64,000 nucleotides of DNA from a bacterium (GTDB taxonomy: Bacteria; Zixibacteria; MSB-5A5; CAIYYT01), in assembly GCA_016708315.1 (NCBI GenBank), contig JADJGC010000004.1, positions 1-64,000 on the forward strand, read 5' to 3'. Position 1 is the stretch's first letter. Every line of letters begins with the position of its first letter. Shown piece after piece: positions 29,751-41,364 of this stretch. The notes under the pieces were generated by a model that was given only the letters and a program-made list of their open reading frames with translations, did not search any database and was not told the origin of the DNA. Both the position numbers and the translations under genes were made by a program.

Positions 29751-30953
29751 ATGCATGGACATGTAGACGACTTGGAAGTCGCTGCGACAAAAGGGCTGAA
29801 CTTCGAACTGCCATCTGTTGTATTCTCCGGTATCGTTGCCGTCCGTGATCGATTGCTGCAACTGCCAAATCCTCTGCGCCTCGAATCGGGCGACCCGAAT
29901 TTCGATACTCCGGATCACATCAAAGAGGCCGCCGCCAAGGCTATCCGCGACAATCACACCCACTACGCGCCGTCGACGGGAATAAAACCGCTTCGAGATT
30001 CAATCGTCAAGAAAGTCGCTCGCAAGAACAAGATTACTAATATCACAAACCCGGATCAGGTTTTGGTGACCAACGGCGGCATGCACGGGCTATATTGCGC
30101 CTTCCGCACCATTCTCAATCCGGGCGACGAAGTTCTCATCCCCCAACCAAATTGGACTTCGACTGCGTGGATCATACGGATCGCCGGCGGCGTTCCCGTT
30201 ACAGTTCGTCTTCATCGTGAATTCGAATATCGCTGGGATATCAACGAGCTAAAATCGAAGATCACCGACAAGACCAAAGCAGTTCTTATCAACTCTCCTC
30301 AAAATCCAACCGGTGCTGTGATGTCGCGGCAGGACTTGATTGACTTGCTCGATGTCGCCGCAGAGCATGACCTCTTCGTCATCGGTGATGAAGCCTATGA
30401 AGACATCATTTTTGAGGGCGAGCACAATTGCATTGCAGCACTTGCTTGCGAGTATCCGCGCCGGGTGCAGGACAAGATGATTTCCTGTTTTACATTCTCC
30501 AAGAGCTATGCGATGACAGGATGGCGTCTCGGCTATCTCACCTGCACCGATGCTGAATTCAACGAGAATGCCAAGAAGATGATACTCTATACCATCAACG
30601 GCGTTTCTACTCCGACGCAATATGCCGGACTTGCCGCCCTCGAAGGTCCGCAAGACGCCATCGGAAAGATGGTCGCCGAGTATAAACTTCGTCGCGACAT
30701 TCTCTTCGATGCCGTCAATGCAACCGAGTTCATGCATTGCGACATGAAGCCCAAAGGCGCAGTCTATTTGTATGCCCGAATTACTGACAAGTGGCAAGGC
30801 ACCGAATGGGATCTTGTGAACTACCTGATCGAGCACTACTCCCTCGGATCAGTGCCGGGCGAAGAGTTTGCCGACGACGAGAAGTCGATTCGCTTTGCCT
30901 ACGCGTGTTCGACCGACATGGTTCGTCGCACTATTGAGGCGCTAAAGAAGTAG
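29751..30953 (+). CDS. class I/II pyridoxal-phosphate aminotransferase
   Basis: A 400-residue fold-type I aminotransferase, probably aspartate/aromatic or alanine type. It shows VTNGGMHGLYCAFRTILNPGDEVLIPQPNW, NSPQNPTGAVMS (PLP-contact Asn), VIGDEAYEDIIFEG (PLP Asp/Tyr) and the Schiff-base Lys in CFTFSKSYAMTGWRLGY. The substrate Arg is likely in EKSIRFAYACS. Met at 29751 is chosen because GAAGAGGAA precedes it; the frame opens 30 codons earlier without a ribosome site. The amino acid used cannot be fixed from sequence. Confidence 0.88.
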   Translation: MHGHVDDLEVAATKGLNFELPSVVFSGIVAVRDRLLQLPNPLRLESGDPNFDTPDHIKEAAAKAIRDNHTHYAPSTGIKPLRDSIVKKVARKNKITNITNPDQVLVTNGGMHGLYCAFRTILNPGDEVLIPQPNWTSTAWIIRIAGGVPVTVRLHREFEYRWDINELKSKITDKTKAVLINSPQNPTGAVMSRQDLIDLLDVAAEHDLFVIGDEAYEDIIFEGEHNCIAALACEYPRRVQDKMISCFTFSKSYAMTGWRLGYLTCTDAEFNENAKKMILYTINGVSTPTQYAGLAALEGPQDAIGKMVAEYKLRRDILFDAVNATEFMHCDMKPKGAVYLYARITDKWQGTEWDLVNYLIEHYSLGSVPGEEFADDEKSIRFAYACSTDMVRRTIEALKK

Positions 30954-30993
30954 ACATCGCAGATACATATTGACAGCGGTCGATTTCGCAGTA

Positions 30994-31031
30994 CTTTAGA
31001 AAGTGGCTGGTCCTCCAGGAACTTTCTAAAG
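30994..31031 (+). promoter_or_regulatory. long hairpin in the leader of the 31043 gene
   Basis: The perfect 11-bp arms CTTTAGAAAGT (30994-31004) and ACTTTCTAAAG (31021-31031) enclose a second small stem CTGG-TCCT-CCAG. The right arm covers the AAAGG that would serve as ribosome site for ATG 31043. TTGACA at 30970-30975 may be a -35 box. It could control translation, or simply terminate the upstream aminotransferase transcript. Confidence 0.5.
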
Positions 31032-31042
31032 GCGAACACAAA

Positions 31043-31672
31043 ATGCGGATTCGATTCCAACTTCTTATTGCCATTTTGATTCTCGGCCCGTTGCCATTTG
31101 CGAGTCCGTCTCTAAACTCGGCAGCGGCCAGAGCAGAATCGGTCGCCTCCGAAAATTCCTACCGAGGGTTTTCGCTTCAAGCAAAACCCAGGCAATTCTG
31201 TTCATCATATCTTGTAACTGAACTTGCGCTGCTGTTTCGTGCGGTCAATTCGCAAGTCACTACCAACTTGCTTCGACGCGACGGCACACACCGCTACGGT
31301 GAAGACTTCGGTTTGCGATTCGGCGCCCAGGGAAATCTCGGACTGATGATCAACGTATCGCGATCAGCATCTTTGGGATTGGTTGGATTTGGTGTCATCG
31401 AAGAGCATCGTCCCCGAGCTGGGGTAAAACTTCGGTACCGTTTCTGGGAATGGGTCGGCACAGCAATAGACCTTGAGGGAGGATTGGTTGTCGATCTCGC
31501 CAAGGATGATTTTTCCACGGATCTCAATCGGCGACAATGGGTTGTTACCGGACTCTCATTAAGCCATACTCAATTCGTACACTTTGTATTTCAAGTAGAA
31601 TCGTGGCTTCAGGATTATCCGCCCAATCGCCGCACGTCTGCCGCCTACCTCGGATTAAGATTTGGATATTAA
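31043..31672 (+). CDS. exported protein, probable small outer-membrane barrel
   Basis: A 209-residue protein with a signal peptide (MRIRFQLLIAILILGPLPFASPS). The mature part alternates polar and hydrophobic residues (GLRFGAQGNLGLMINVSRSASLGLVGFGVI, WVGTAIDLEGGLVVDLA, WVVTGLSLSHTQFVHFVFQVESW) and ends in LGLRFGY, an aromatic end typical of outer-membrane barrels. No family is recognised. A hairpin covers its ribosome site. Confidence 0.65.
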   Translation: MRIRFQLLIAILILGPLPFASPSLNSAAARAESVASENSYRGFSLQAKPRQFCSSYLVTELALLFRAVNSQVTTNLLRRDGTHRYGEDFGLRFGAQGNLGLMINVSRSASLGLVGFGVIEEHRPRAGVKLRYRFWEWVGTAIDLEGGLVVDLAKDDFSTDLNRRQWVVTGLSLSHTQFVHFVFQVESWLQDYPPNRRTSAAYLGLRFGY

Positions 31673-31744
31673 GGTAGAGATTCCACTTTTCACTGATTAT
31701 ATTTCCCGCAGATATTCTGACGATTTCGCCCGAGGTATGATTGT

Positions 31745-32458
31745 ATGTCAACTGAGATCAACATCCTGCTCATAACCGCCGCTTCAATCGGATTTATTCA
31801 CACCCTCATTGGTCCTGACCACTACCTCCCCTTCATCATGATGTCCAAAGCCAGAGGCTGGTCGGTCACCAAGACCATGTGGATCACCTTGGCCTGCGGA
31901 ATTGGCCATGTTGCAAGCAGTGTTGTGCTTGGATTCCTGGGCATAGCTCTTGGCATGGCAGTTGGCGAACTCGAGGCAATTGAGTCAATTCGTGGCGACC
32001 TCGCTGCCTGGGCGTTGATAGCCTTTGGCTTGGTCTACGCTGTCTGGGGATTCCGTCGCGCTATGCGCAACCATCCACATACCCACACTCACTTGGCTGG
32101 CAAGCTAGCGGGCATAACGCATGTTCACTCTCATTCAGCCGGCGAAATTCACGAGCACCCGGAAGGGAACAAAGCCAACATCACTCCTTGGGTGCTATTC
32201 ACCGTATTCGTCCTTGGACCGTGCGAGCCCCTCATTCCAATCCTGATGTATCCGGCGTCACAGCACAACTTCGGCGGCGTCGCTGCCGTAACATTGACTT
32301 TTGGTCTGACTACAATCGCAACCATGATGACAATAGTCCTCGTGACATCCTATGGATTCAAGCTGCTGCCCATGGGAAAACTTGACCGCTTTTCGCACGC
32401 CATTGCCGGTTCGACAATCGCGCTCAGTGGCCTAGCGATCAAGGTATTAGGCATATAG
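31745..32458 (+). CDS. NicO/UreH-like membrane transporter with histidine-rich loop
   Basis: A 237-residue inner-membrane protein with about six helices. The first helix carries GFIHTLIGPDHYLPFIMMSKARGWS, resembling the metal-binding helix of nickel/cobalt (NicO, RcnA) and UreH/SafE-like proteins. A cytosolic loop is rich in His: HPHTHTHLAGKLAGITHVHSHSAGEIHEHPEG. The second half has FVLGPCEPLIPILMYPA. Together these suggest transition-metal transport, possibly Ni or Co, or a hydrogenase/urease-type accessory role; sulphite export is the other annotation given to relatives. It runs straight into the next gene (8 bases apart). Confidence 0.7.
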   Translation: MSTEINILLITAASIGFIHTLIGPDHYLPFIMMSKARGWSVTKTMWITLACGIGHVASSVVLGFLGIALGMAVGELEAIESIRGDLAAWALIAFGLVYAVWGFRRAMRNHPHTHTHLAGKLAGITHVHSHSAGEIHEHPEGNKANITPWVLFTVFVLGPCEPLIPILMYPASQHNFGGVAAVTLTFGLTTIATMMTIVLVTSYGFKLLPMGKLDRFSHAIAGSTIALSGLAIKVLGI

Positions 32459-32466
32459 GAGGGAAT

Positions 32467-32997
32467 TTGGGATTCCTAAAAAATAACAGCGGCGCATCCA
32501 AAATCGACCGTCCCAAGATTGAAGTCCCCCGAACCAGAATAGACTACGCCCTGGAAATTCTGGCAGCAATCGGAGTCTTCTTGGGACTGTACGAGTTGCT
32601 TGTCAACTATTCCGCATTGCCGGCTTCGATTCCCACGCATTTCAATTTCAAGGGTGAGGTCGATTCCTGGGGTAGCAAAGAGACAATACTGATCCTTGGC
32701 GCTGGAATCATTGTGGTTCATGTCGTATTGACCTTCGTCAGCCGGATTCCCAACATGTACAATTTCCCATGGGAGATCACCAAAGAGAACGCCCCGCGTC
32801 AGTATCGACTCGCCCGCACCTTCATTACTTTGCTAAAAACAGAGATCGTCTGGCTCTTCGCCGCAATAGTCAGCGAAACCGTCAAGGTTGCTCTCGGACA
32901 ATCCAATCAAATGCAACCATCAAACCTGTACCTGTTTCTTGGACTCATAACCACTTCGGTGGTAGGTTACTTTATCGTCTCTTACAGAGCTCGCTGA
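32467..32997 (+). CDS. DUF1648-domain membrane protein
   Basis: A 176-residue membrane protein with about four helices and the DUF1648 signature LPASIPTHFNFKGEVDSWGSKETILIL at residues 53-80. DUF1648 occurs in SdpI-like immunity/signalling proteins and many uncharacterised ones, so the role is open. The start is a TTG at 32467 with AGGAGGG just upstream; that ribosome site overlaps the previous gene's stop, implying co-translation. Confidence 0.8.
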   Translation: MGFLKNNSGASKIDRPKIEVPRTRIDYALEILAAIGVFLGLYELLVNYSALPASIPTHFNFKGEVDSWGSKETILILGAGIIVVHVVLTFVSRIPNMYNFPWEITKENAPRQYRLARTFITLLKTEIVWLFAAIVSETVKVALGQSNQMQPSNLYLFLGLITTSVVGYFIVSYRAR

Positions 32998-33025
32998 GCA
33001 AAATCGGCTACTGCACTGAAATCAT

Positions 33026-33592
33026 CTATTCGCCTTCTGGGCGTGGCTTACGTTCCCTCGGCACAATACCGTGGCTCGCCAGCATCGTCAGGGAATTATT
33101 GACAAAGCTCGCAATTGAATCCTTTTCTTCTTGCGACAATGAAGCGCTCCAATGCATGAACTTATACTTGCCCGGAGGCATGGCACCCTCTTCGACCTCG
33201 CGCGCGAGCTTTTTTAGATCATCAACCGGAGCTCGGTTGCTTACGAATGGAAACCCTTTGGACATATCGAGCTCGGCGCGAGCTTCTTCTATGTCATGGT
33301 CAATCATTCCCTTTACGAATGGCAGCTTGTAGTACCACGGATAATCTGTCCGGTCCGTATGGCAGTCGTTGCAGGCTTTCTGCCAGATAGGTTCGAGTTT
33401 CACGAATTCCTGCTGTACGATCGCATACAGCGAATCAACATTCACTTCTGCCTGCCCTGAGATTGCATTTTCGGCAACAGAATCTTCAATTTTCTCATTG
33501 TCTGCCAAAATTGATGCAGAGTAGACCAACTGACAGATCGCGAAAACAACAACGGCAAACATCAGCCACATACGGGCGAATTTTGAAGACAA
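33026..33592 (-). CDS. haem-binding-domain protein, membrane-anchored (Haem_bd)
   Basis: A 188-residue exported protein with one N-terminal helix (MWLMFAVVVFAICQLVYSASILA) and a c-type haem site CNDCH in WQKACNDCHTDRTDYPWYYKLPFVKGMIDHDI. The rest (EEGAMPPGKYKFMHWSASLSQEEKDSIASF) fits the Haem_bd family, with the Met in MPPGKY a likely ligand. The start is taken as TTG at 33590-33592 because GGAGG lies five bases upstream; the longer frame to 33634 includes this ribosome site. It is probably a periplasmic electron carrier. Confidence 0.85.
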   Translation of the reverse strand: MSSKFARMWLMFAVVVFAICQLVYSASILADNEKIEDSVAENAISGQAEVNVDSLYAIVQQEFVKLEPIWQKACNDCHTDRTDYPWYYKLPFVKGMIDHDIEEARAELDMSKGFPFVSNRAPVDDLKKLAREVEEGAMPPGKYKFMHWSASLSQEEKDSIASFVNNSLTMLASHGIVPRERKPRPEGE

Positions 33593-33697
33593 AACTACCT
33601 CCGGAAAGTTTGGTTTATGCACGCAACTTAACATGTAACATCAACTGCGACAAGATGGTTTCCCCGACTCAGCACAATTTTGGTCGAGATAAAGGAT

Positions 33698-33725
33698 TTG
33701 ACAATTGTTGACAATGTCGTAACTT
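33698..33725 (+). promoter_or_regulatory. possible promoter of lipoprotein gene 33773
   Basis: Two TTGACA boxes lie 10 bases apart (33698-33703, 33708-33713). The first has TAACTT after 16 bases (33720-33725). The overlapping palindromic ACAATTGT between them could be a binding site. Confidence 0.35.
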
Positions 33726-33772
33726 TAGCGCCGTTTTTGATTAAGCTGTAAACCTGCGGAGGAGCCGTGAAT

Positions 33773-34195
33773 ATGCTGTTCAGAGCCATTATGATTTGTC
33801 TTGCTGTGCTGATGGTCGGTGCGCTGGTATCTTGTGCGTCAGAGGCACCCGAAACTCAGAAACTTTACACTGATGCCAAGCAGATGTGGGACGAGCTAAA
33901 CAGAGCGTTCACTCTCGAAAAAGGCCAGGCGCGCATCGATCTGATGGGTAAGATTTTGAACGAAGAATGGGACGTCAAGATCATCACCAATCTCGAAGCT
34001 TATCTCAAGGCCGCGCCAACAGGAAAGTTCGCATCCGAGGCTACGGCACTCTTGAGCGAAGCGAAGAATTCCGACAGACTTAAGATGCTCGGACAGACGA
34101 GGCCGATGCTGCAGATGATTGGTGGAGCGCCTAAGACTCCCGAACAAGTTGACTCTCTTGCCAAACAGGCGGCGCCGCCAGACACAACAAAATAG
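33773..34195 (+). CDS. small lipoprotein, helical
   Basis: A 140-residue lipoprotein: signal MLFRAIMICLAVLMVGALVSC with Cys about residue 21, then an all-helical, Lys/Glu-rich domain (LYTDAKQMWDELNRAFTLEKGQARIDLMGKIL ... ITNLEAYLKAAPTGKFASEATALLSEAKN) resembling a single TPR-like repeat unit. ATG 33773 is preferred over the GTG at 33767 because GGAGGAG is eight bases from the ATG but only two from the GTG. It lies upstream of secA; no function is known. Confidence 0.7.
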   Translation: MLFRAIMICLAVLMVGALVSCASEAPETQKLYTDAKQMWDELNRAFTLEKGQARIDLMGKILNEEWDVKIITNLEAYLKAAPTGKFASEATALLSEAKNSDRLKMLGQTRPMLQMIGGAPKTPEQVDSLAKQAAPPDTTK

Positions 34196-34302
34196 TCAAC
34201 TTCGGTCCCTGCCAGCGTATATAACATTGACACTTCCAGCCGCCGGTGAAACAGAGCCGGCGGCTCCGTAGTATAATCACCAAGGAAAACAAAGAGCATA
34301 GA

Positions 34303-37401
<3,099 letters not shown>

Positions 37402-37435
37402 CACGATCTCATTATTCAGAATCGCTTAGTGAGTT

Positions 37436-37461
37436 AACGGCAGGGTGAAGACCCTGCCGTT
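37436..37461. terminator. secA terminator hairpin
   Basis: An 11-bp perfect stem AACGGCAGGGT (37436-37446 with 37451-37461), loop GAAG, ending in a T-rich TTTTCATTT. It can also serve the convergent barrel gene. Confidence 0.85.
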
Positions 37462-37505
37462 TTCATTTAGGGGATATCTGTAGATATGCGGAAGAAGCGA
37501 AAACC

Positions 37506-38810
37506 CTATTTGAACTGATAAGTCAGATTACCACTCAGCAAGTACAGAAATACATCATCTTCTTTATCGTCGTGGTATTCAAAACTCGAACCACCGACTA
37601 CGGAAAAACGTATCCGGTCCGACAGATTGAGATCCGCAAGCAAATCCAGATTCACGAACCAGTGGTCAGTATAGAATTCAGAATCATTGTTCAGGTAGTT
37701 GCGCCATCCAAGTTGACTGTCCAGACTGAATGAATATTTCCGCGAAGAGAGATTCTCATATCCGGCGAGCAGTTTTGTTGCCTGATAATCTTGTTCGTTG
37801 TAAATAGAATCAGCTGCCTGAAAGCGCTCGCGCGCAATACCAATGCTGAATGTTGACAGAAGATTGTAGCGATAATCCAACTCCATTTGCGTCATCACGC
37901 GCCAGTGTGAGAATGTCGCGAGCCCCTGAACATCAAAATCATAGTATTGCACTTCCAACTGGGGTGAGAGCTCTAATTGCTCTGCAACTGAGAATGAAGC
38001 ATCGAAGTATGGTCCGAAGAAGTAGTAATTGTCATCTGAGCTGTCCCACGAGTAGCTCTTTCTTTCCAGATAGATTCGTGATTGAATCGACCGCGAGGCA
38101 CCAATGTAGTCCAATCCAATTTCAGCAATGCCCTTGCTAAAGTCGAGCAACGACGAATCATAGCTGTCGCGTCTGTCGTATCGCAGCGCAAACTCCAATG
38201 CCGAGAAATCCGCAATGTTGCGGGTTATCCGCACCCGTGATTCATGCTGGCGGTATCCATAAACCGACTCTGAGCGGTTGTCGTATCCTGTGTACTCAAA
38301 CTCTTGAGAGATTTCCGCCTCCCAGTCTTCGTTCTTGAAAAATGCAAATCCGAGTCGCGAACTGTTTTGGAAGCGGCTGTCATAGATGTTGAAATCATCT
38401 GAACCGGCATATGACTTGAACTCGGCATCCGAGGTGAGCTTCCAAGCACCCCATTCAATTCTGAAGTTGATCTGATTGCGAAGCTTCTCGTCAGAAAGGA
38501 AAGTGTTGTTCGTAAAGACGACCTTCGCGGGACCTTTTCGCTGAAGTTCGAGACGGAGATTTACACCCCTTTCGTCCAACCGATCAGAGTAGCTTCGCAA
38601 CTCCGCCAACGAATCGTCGCTGATTCCAAGTGTGTCGATATCGCGAAGATAATAATCCTGCGAAATGAAATCGTAGTTTAGCCCCGCCTTTCCTTTCCAT
38701 TCCCAACTTCCGGCATAAACCGGCACTGAAATGAAAACAAGAACTAAGAAAAGAAAAAGTCTCTTCGGCGCAGCGCTGAAGAGACTCCGCTTAGCAAAAA
38801 TATCCTGCAT
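37506..38810 (-). CDS. outer-membrane beta-barrel protein, putative sigma-54 target
   Basis: A 434-residue exported protein: signal LFLFLVLVFISVPVYAGS, then many amphipathic beta strands with aromatic girdles (WEWKGKAGLNYDFISQDYYL, SRLGFAFFKNEDWEAEISQEFEYTGYDNR, LDYRYNLLSTFSIGIARERF) and an end typical of barrels, LLSGNLTYQFK. No family is recognised. Its ATG directly abuts the stop of the coiled-coil gene (TAG-ATG), so both are made from one message. I infer joint control with that gene by the sigma-54-like promoter at 39897-39913. Confidence 0.8.
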   Translation of the reverse strand: MQDIFAKRSLFSAAPKRLFLFLVLVFISVPVYAGSWEWKGKAGLNYDFISQDYYLRDIDTLGISDDSLAELRSYSDRLDERGVNLRLELQRKGPAKVVFTNNTFLSDEKLRNQINFRIEWGAWKLTSDAEFKSYAGSDDFNIYDSRFQNSSRLGFAFFKNEDWEAEISQEFEYTGYDNRSESVYGYRQHESRVRITRNIADFSALEFALRYDRRDSYDSSLLDFSKGIAEIGLDYIGASRSIQSRIYLERKSYSWDSSDDNYYFFGPYFDASFSVAEQLELSPQLEVQYYDFDVQGLATFSHWRVMTQMELDYRYNLLSTFSIGIARERFQAADSIYNEQDYQATKLLAGYENLSSRKYSFSLDSQLGWRNYLNNDSEFYTDHWFVNLDLLADLNLSDRIRFSVVGGSSFEYHDDKEDDVFLYLLSGNLTYQFK

Positions 38811-39854
38811 CTACCAGGCTCCGAGAATCCTGGCAGCCTGTTGGTTGAGTTCGATAACGACGCGCACTATTACCAGAGCACGCTGCTCCTCGCCGCGTTC
38901 GTGCAAAGTGCGTGCCTGATCCAGTTTCTCGGTGGCCTCATCAAGCAGTTTGTCAGCATCGTGACTGCCGGTTTCCTGCGCGCGCTCACGCAATCGCTCG
39001 AGTTGCGATTGAGCCGTAGCGATGGCACGCTCGGAATCGGTTATCGCACCTGATTCTCCACACATCTGCACGGCGCGTCGCACTCGGGTGACTCCGCTTG
39101 CCAGCAAACGAATCGACTCTTCGAAACTGCCAGACTCGTATGCTTGATCCGCCTTGTCAATCTGCTCCTCACCGGAATCGAAAAGCCTCTTTGCCGATTC
39201 ATCCTTGCAGGAATTCATAGTTTCTGAATTGTCCGAAACGAAGTCCTGTGCCCGATCGAGGTTGAGTCGAAGATTTTCCCTCCGCCGTTCGCCTCCGCCC
39301 ACATACTCGGTAAGGTTGCGACAGATATCCTGCGCACGGCGAGTAAACTGCAATGATTGACGAAGATTATTTTCGCTGAAGAAATCACGCGCCCGGTCCT
39401 GAAGCCGCTGAGCCTCCTGCAATCGCAGATCAAGAATCGGAGTTTCACCGCTTTGCGCGACCGCACGAATCTGTTCAATTAGTTCGTCTGTACGGTCAAG
39501 CTGCTGTTCAACCAACGAGCGATCTTCATCAGAACGCACCATTGAGCCGATGCAGCGCCTTGCCGCTTCCCGCGCTCGCAGTGTCGACTGCAACGCCAAT
39601 GCCAGACGTCCTCTCTCGAGAAGCTCTAATGCCCGATCTTGGGATTGCTCAGCCTGACGCAACAATGCTGTCGTCTTCTGGTCTCGCGATTGGTCGACTG
39701 ACTTACGCGCTTGCTCAATGATATTGTCAGTCTGCTCAATCTCCTGCTTCACGCGATCCCGGTCAAGAACCTGTCCGTAGGCACTACCGCTCAAGACCGC
39801 TATCGAAAAGAGCAAAACGGTGACGGCTATCCACATGGTCGATTGTATTTTCAT
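38811..39854 (-). CDS. periplasmic coiled-coil protein, putative sigma-54 target
   Basis: After a signal peptide (MKIQSTMWIAVTVLLFSIAVLSGSAYGQ) the 347-residue protein is almost wholly helical with repeated Arg/Gln/Glu/Leu-rich units (QARKSVDQSRDQKTTALLRQ, LEQQLDRTDELIEQIR, RLQDRARDFFSENNLRQSLQF, AIATAQSQLERLRERAQE), suggesting three or four helical hairpins. An elongated periplasmic scaffold or adaptor is the simplest reading. The ATG at 39854 is preferred over 39875 because AAGAGAAG precedes it and the promoter's predicted start would leave only about 10 bases before 39875. It is co-transcribed with the barrel gene downstream. Not a recognised family. Confidence 0.75.
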   Translation of the reverse strand: MKIQSTMWIAVTVLLFSIAVLSGSAYGQVLDRDRVKQEIEQTDNIIEQARKSVDQSRDQKTTALLRQAEQSQDRALELLERGRLALALQSTLRAREAARRCIGSMVRSDEDRSLVEQQLDRTDELIEQIRAVAQSGETPILDLRLQEAQRLQDRARDFFSENNLRQSLQFTRRAQDICRNLTEYVGGGERRRENLRLNLDRAQDFVSDNSETMNSCKDESAKRLFDSGEEQIDKADQAYESGSFEESIRLLASGVTRVRRAVQMCGESGAITDSERAIATAQSQLERLRERAQETGSHDADKLLDEATEKLDQARTLHERGEEQRALVIVRVVIELNQQAARILGAW

Positions 39855-39896
39855 TTCTCGTAAGCTTCTCTTCATAATATCCTCGAATTGGATATT

Positions 39897-39913
39897 CTCA
39901 AAATCCGTGCCGG
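39897..39913 (-). promoter_or_regulatory. sigma-54-like -24/-12 promoter of the coiled-coil/barrel operon
   Basis: Read on the minus strand: CCGGCACG-GATT-TTGAG. GG (39911-39910) and GA (39899-39898) are exactly 10 bases apart, as required for sigma-54 GG-N10-GC elements; only the final C of the -12 box is replaced by A. The same deviation occurs in the sister promoter at 42882. Confidence 0.6.
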
Positions 39914-40013
39914 AATTGCGGATTTCACGAGTTTTCCTAAGGCGTTCATTTTGAGGATGTTAGAAACACCGGAAACTGCACCTTCCAACCCTGACAAAAA
40001 CGCACGGCCGGAG

Positions 40014-40051
40014 TGTACCATTAGGTTCATTTATATGTACCATCCGGTCCA
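40014..40051. promoter_or_regulatory. tandem palindromic enhancer-like sites, pair 1
   Basis: Two copies of one motif: TGTACC-ATTA-GGTTCA (40014-40029) and TGTACC-ATCC-GGTCCA (40036-40051). Start-to-start spacing is 22 bp, about two helical turns. They lie about 123 and 145 bp upstream of the -12 box of the coiled-coil operon. The second overlaps the last codons of the regulator gene. Likely binding sites for that regulator. Confidence 0.6.
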
Positions 40052-41364
40052 GAATTGATGCCGTAGATCTTCATTCGCGAGTACAGACGCCTGCGTGTAA
40101 TCTTGAGCTTCTCCGCCGCGACTGTCTTCCTGCCGCCGCTTTGATTAAGCGCATCCACAATCATCCTGCGTTCAGTGTCATTTATCCCGCCCGGCTCGTG
40201 TTCCAACACTTGTTCGTCAGCCTGAATTCCAAGCAGATCCGGACTCAAAGGTTCACCATCGGCGAGTATCACGGCACGCTCGATGATGTTTTTCAATTCC
40301 CGAACATTGCCGGGGTATGCATAGCGCTTGAGTGTTTCCACGCAGTCGTTAGACAATCCGCCATGAGTATAGCTATGACGCTTAAGAAAGTACTCTGCCA
40401 ACGGCACAATGTCATCCTGCCTCTCGCGTAACGGCGGAATTGCCATAGGAAAGACACTCAACCTGAAGAACAAATCTTCGCGAAACGACCCGTTCTCCAT
40501 CAGCGCCTTAAGGTCTCGATTCGTTGCAGCAATTATGCGAGCATCGGAACGTAAGGTCTCTGTCCCGCCGACACGCACGAATTGCCCCAGTTCCAGCACA
40601 CGCAGCAGTTTGGCCTGCATCGATTGTGAGATTTCGCCGATTTCATCGAGGAACAGAGTCCCTCCCTGTGCCAGCTCGAATCGCCCAGGCTTGCGTTTCA
40701 CCGCGCCGGTGAATGCGCCTTTTTCATGGCCAAACAGTTCTGACTCCAACAATGTCTCGCTCAGTGCGGCGCAGTTAAGTGCAATAAACGGTCCCGATTG
40801 GCGCGGCGACCGCTTATGAATCATATTGGCGACCAGTTCCTTGCCGGTACCTGATTCACCAAGCAGAAGCACCGTGGATTCCCGCTTGGCGACCTTGTCT
40901 ATCATCTCAAAAAGTTGTTTGACGCCTGCCGACTTGCCGACAAACTCTCCAACTGCAAACTGCTCATAGTCGGCGACAAACTGCTCATTGAGTACCTTGA
41001 TTCGCCGATTGTCCAGAAAGCGGTCAACCAATATTGTCAGTTCGTCCAATGAGAACGGTTTGATCAAGTAATCATACGCTCCATTCTTCATCGCCATAAC
41101 TGCTGACTCTGCTGTTGCGTAAGCCGTCATCAAGATGACACCGGTATCCGGCGCGATTTGACTCGCCTGCTTGAGAATCTCCAACCCATCCGGCGGGGAC
41201 ATTCGGAGATCGGAAATCACGAGATCGTACGATCCGCCGTTAAGCGCCTTAATCGCAAGGTCGCCTGAATTGTGTACTGTGACTGTGTGACCGGCATCCT
41301 CCAGTGTGGAAGCAACCAGCATCGCCATTTTGGCTTCATCATCAACTACGAGAATCTTCGCCAT
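40027..41364 (-). CDS. NtrC-family sigma-54-dependent response regulator
   Basis: A 445-residue regulator with three domains. REC: KILVVDDEAKMAMLV, phosphoacceptor Asp in DLVISDLRMSPPDG, signalling Lys in YLIKPFS. AAA+ domain: Walker A GESGTGKE, the sigma-54 contact loop EKGAFTGAVKRK, Walker B GGTLFLDEIGE, Arg fingers in FREDLFFRLSVFPMAIPPLRER. Fis-type HTH: GGRKTVAAEKLKITRRRLYSRMKIYGI. The intact GAFTGA loop means it should activate sigma-54 promoters. ATG 41364 overlaps the kinase gene by 23 bases, so kinase and regulator are co-translated. Tandem palindromes resembling its probable sites lie beside both flanking units. Confidence 0.93.
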   Translation of the reverse strand: MAKILVVDDEAKMAMLVASTLEDAGHTVTVHNSGDLAIKALNGGSYDLVISDLRMSPPDGLEILKQASQIAPDTGVILMTAYATAESAVMAMKNGAYDYLIKPFSLDELTILVDRFLDNRRIKVLNEQFVADYEQFAVGEFVGKSAGVKQLFEMIDKVAKRESTVLLLGESGTGKELVANMIHKRSPRQSGPFIALNCAALSETLLESELFGHEKGAFTGAVKRKPGRFELAQGGTLFLDEIGEISQSMQAKLLRVLELGQFVRVGGTETLRSDARIIAATNRDLKALMENGSFREDLFFRLSVFPMAIPPLRERQDDIVPLAEYFLKRHSYTHGGLSNDCVETLKRYAYPGNVRELKNIIERAVILADGEPLSPDLLGIQADEQVLEHEPGGINDTERRMIVDALNQSGGRKTVAAEKLKITRRRLYSRMKIYGINSGPDGTYK

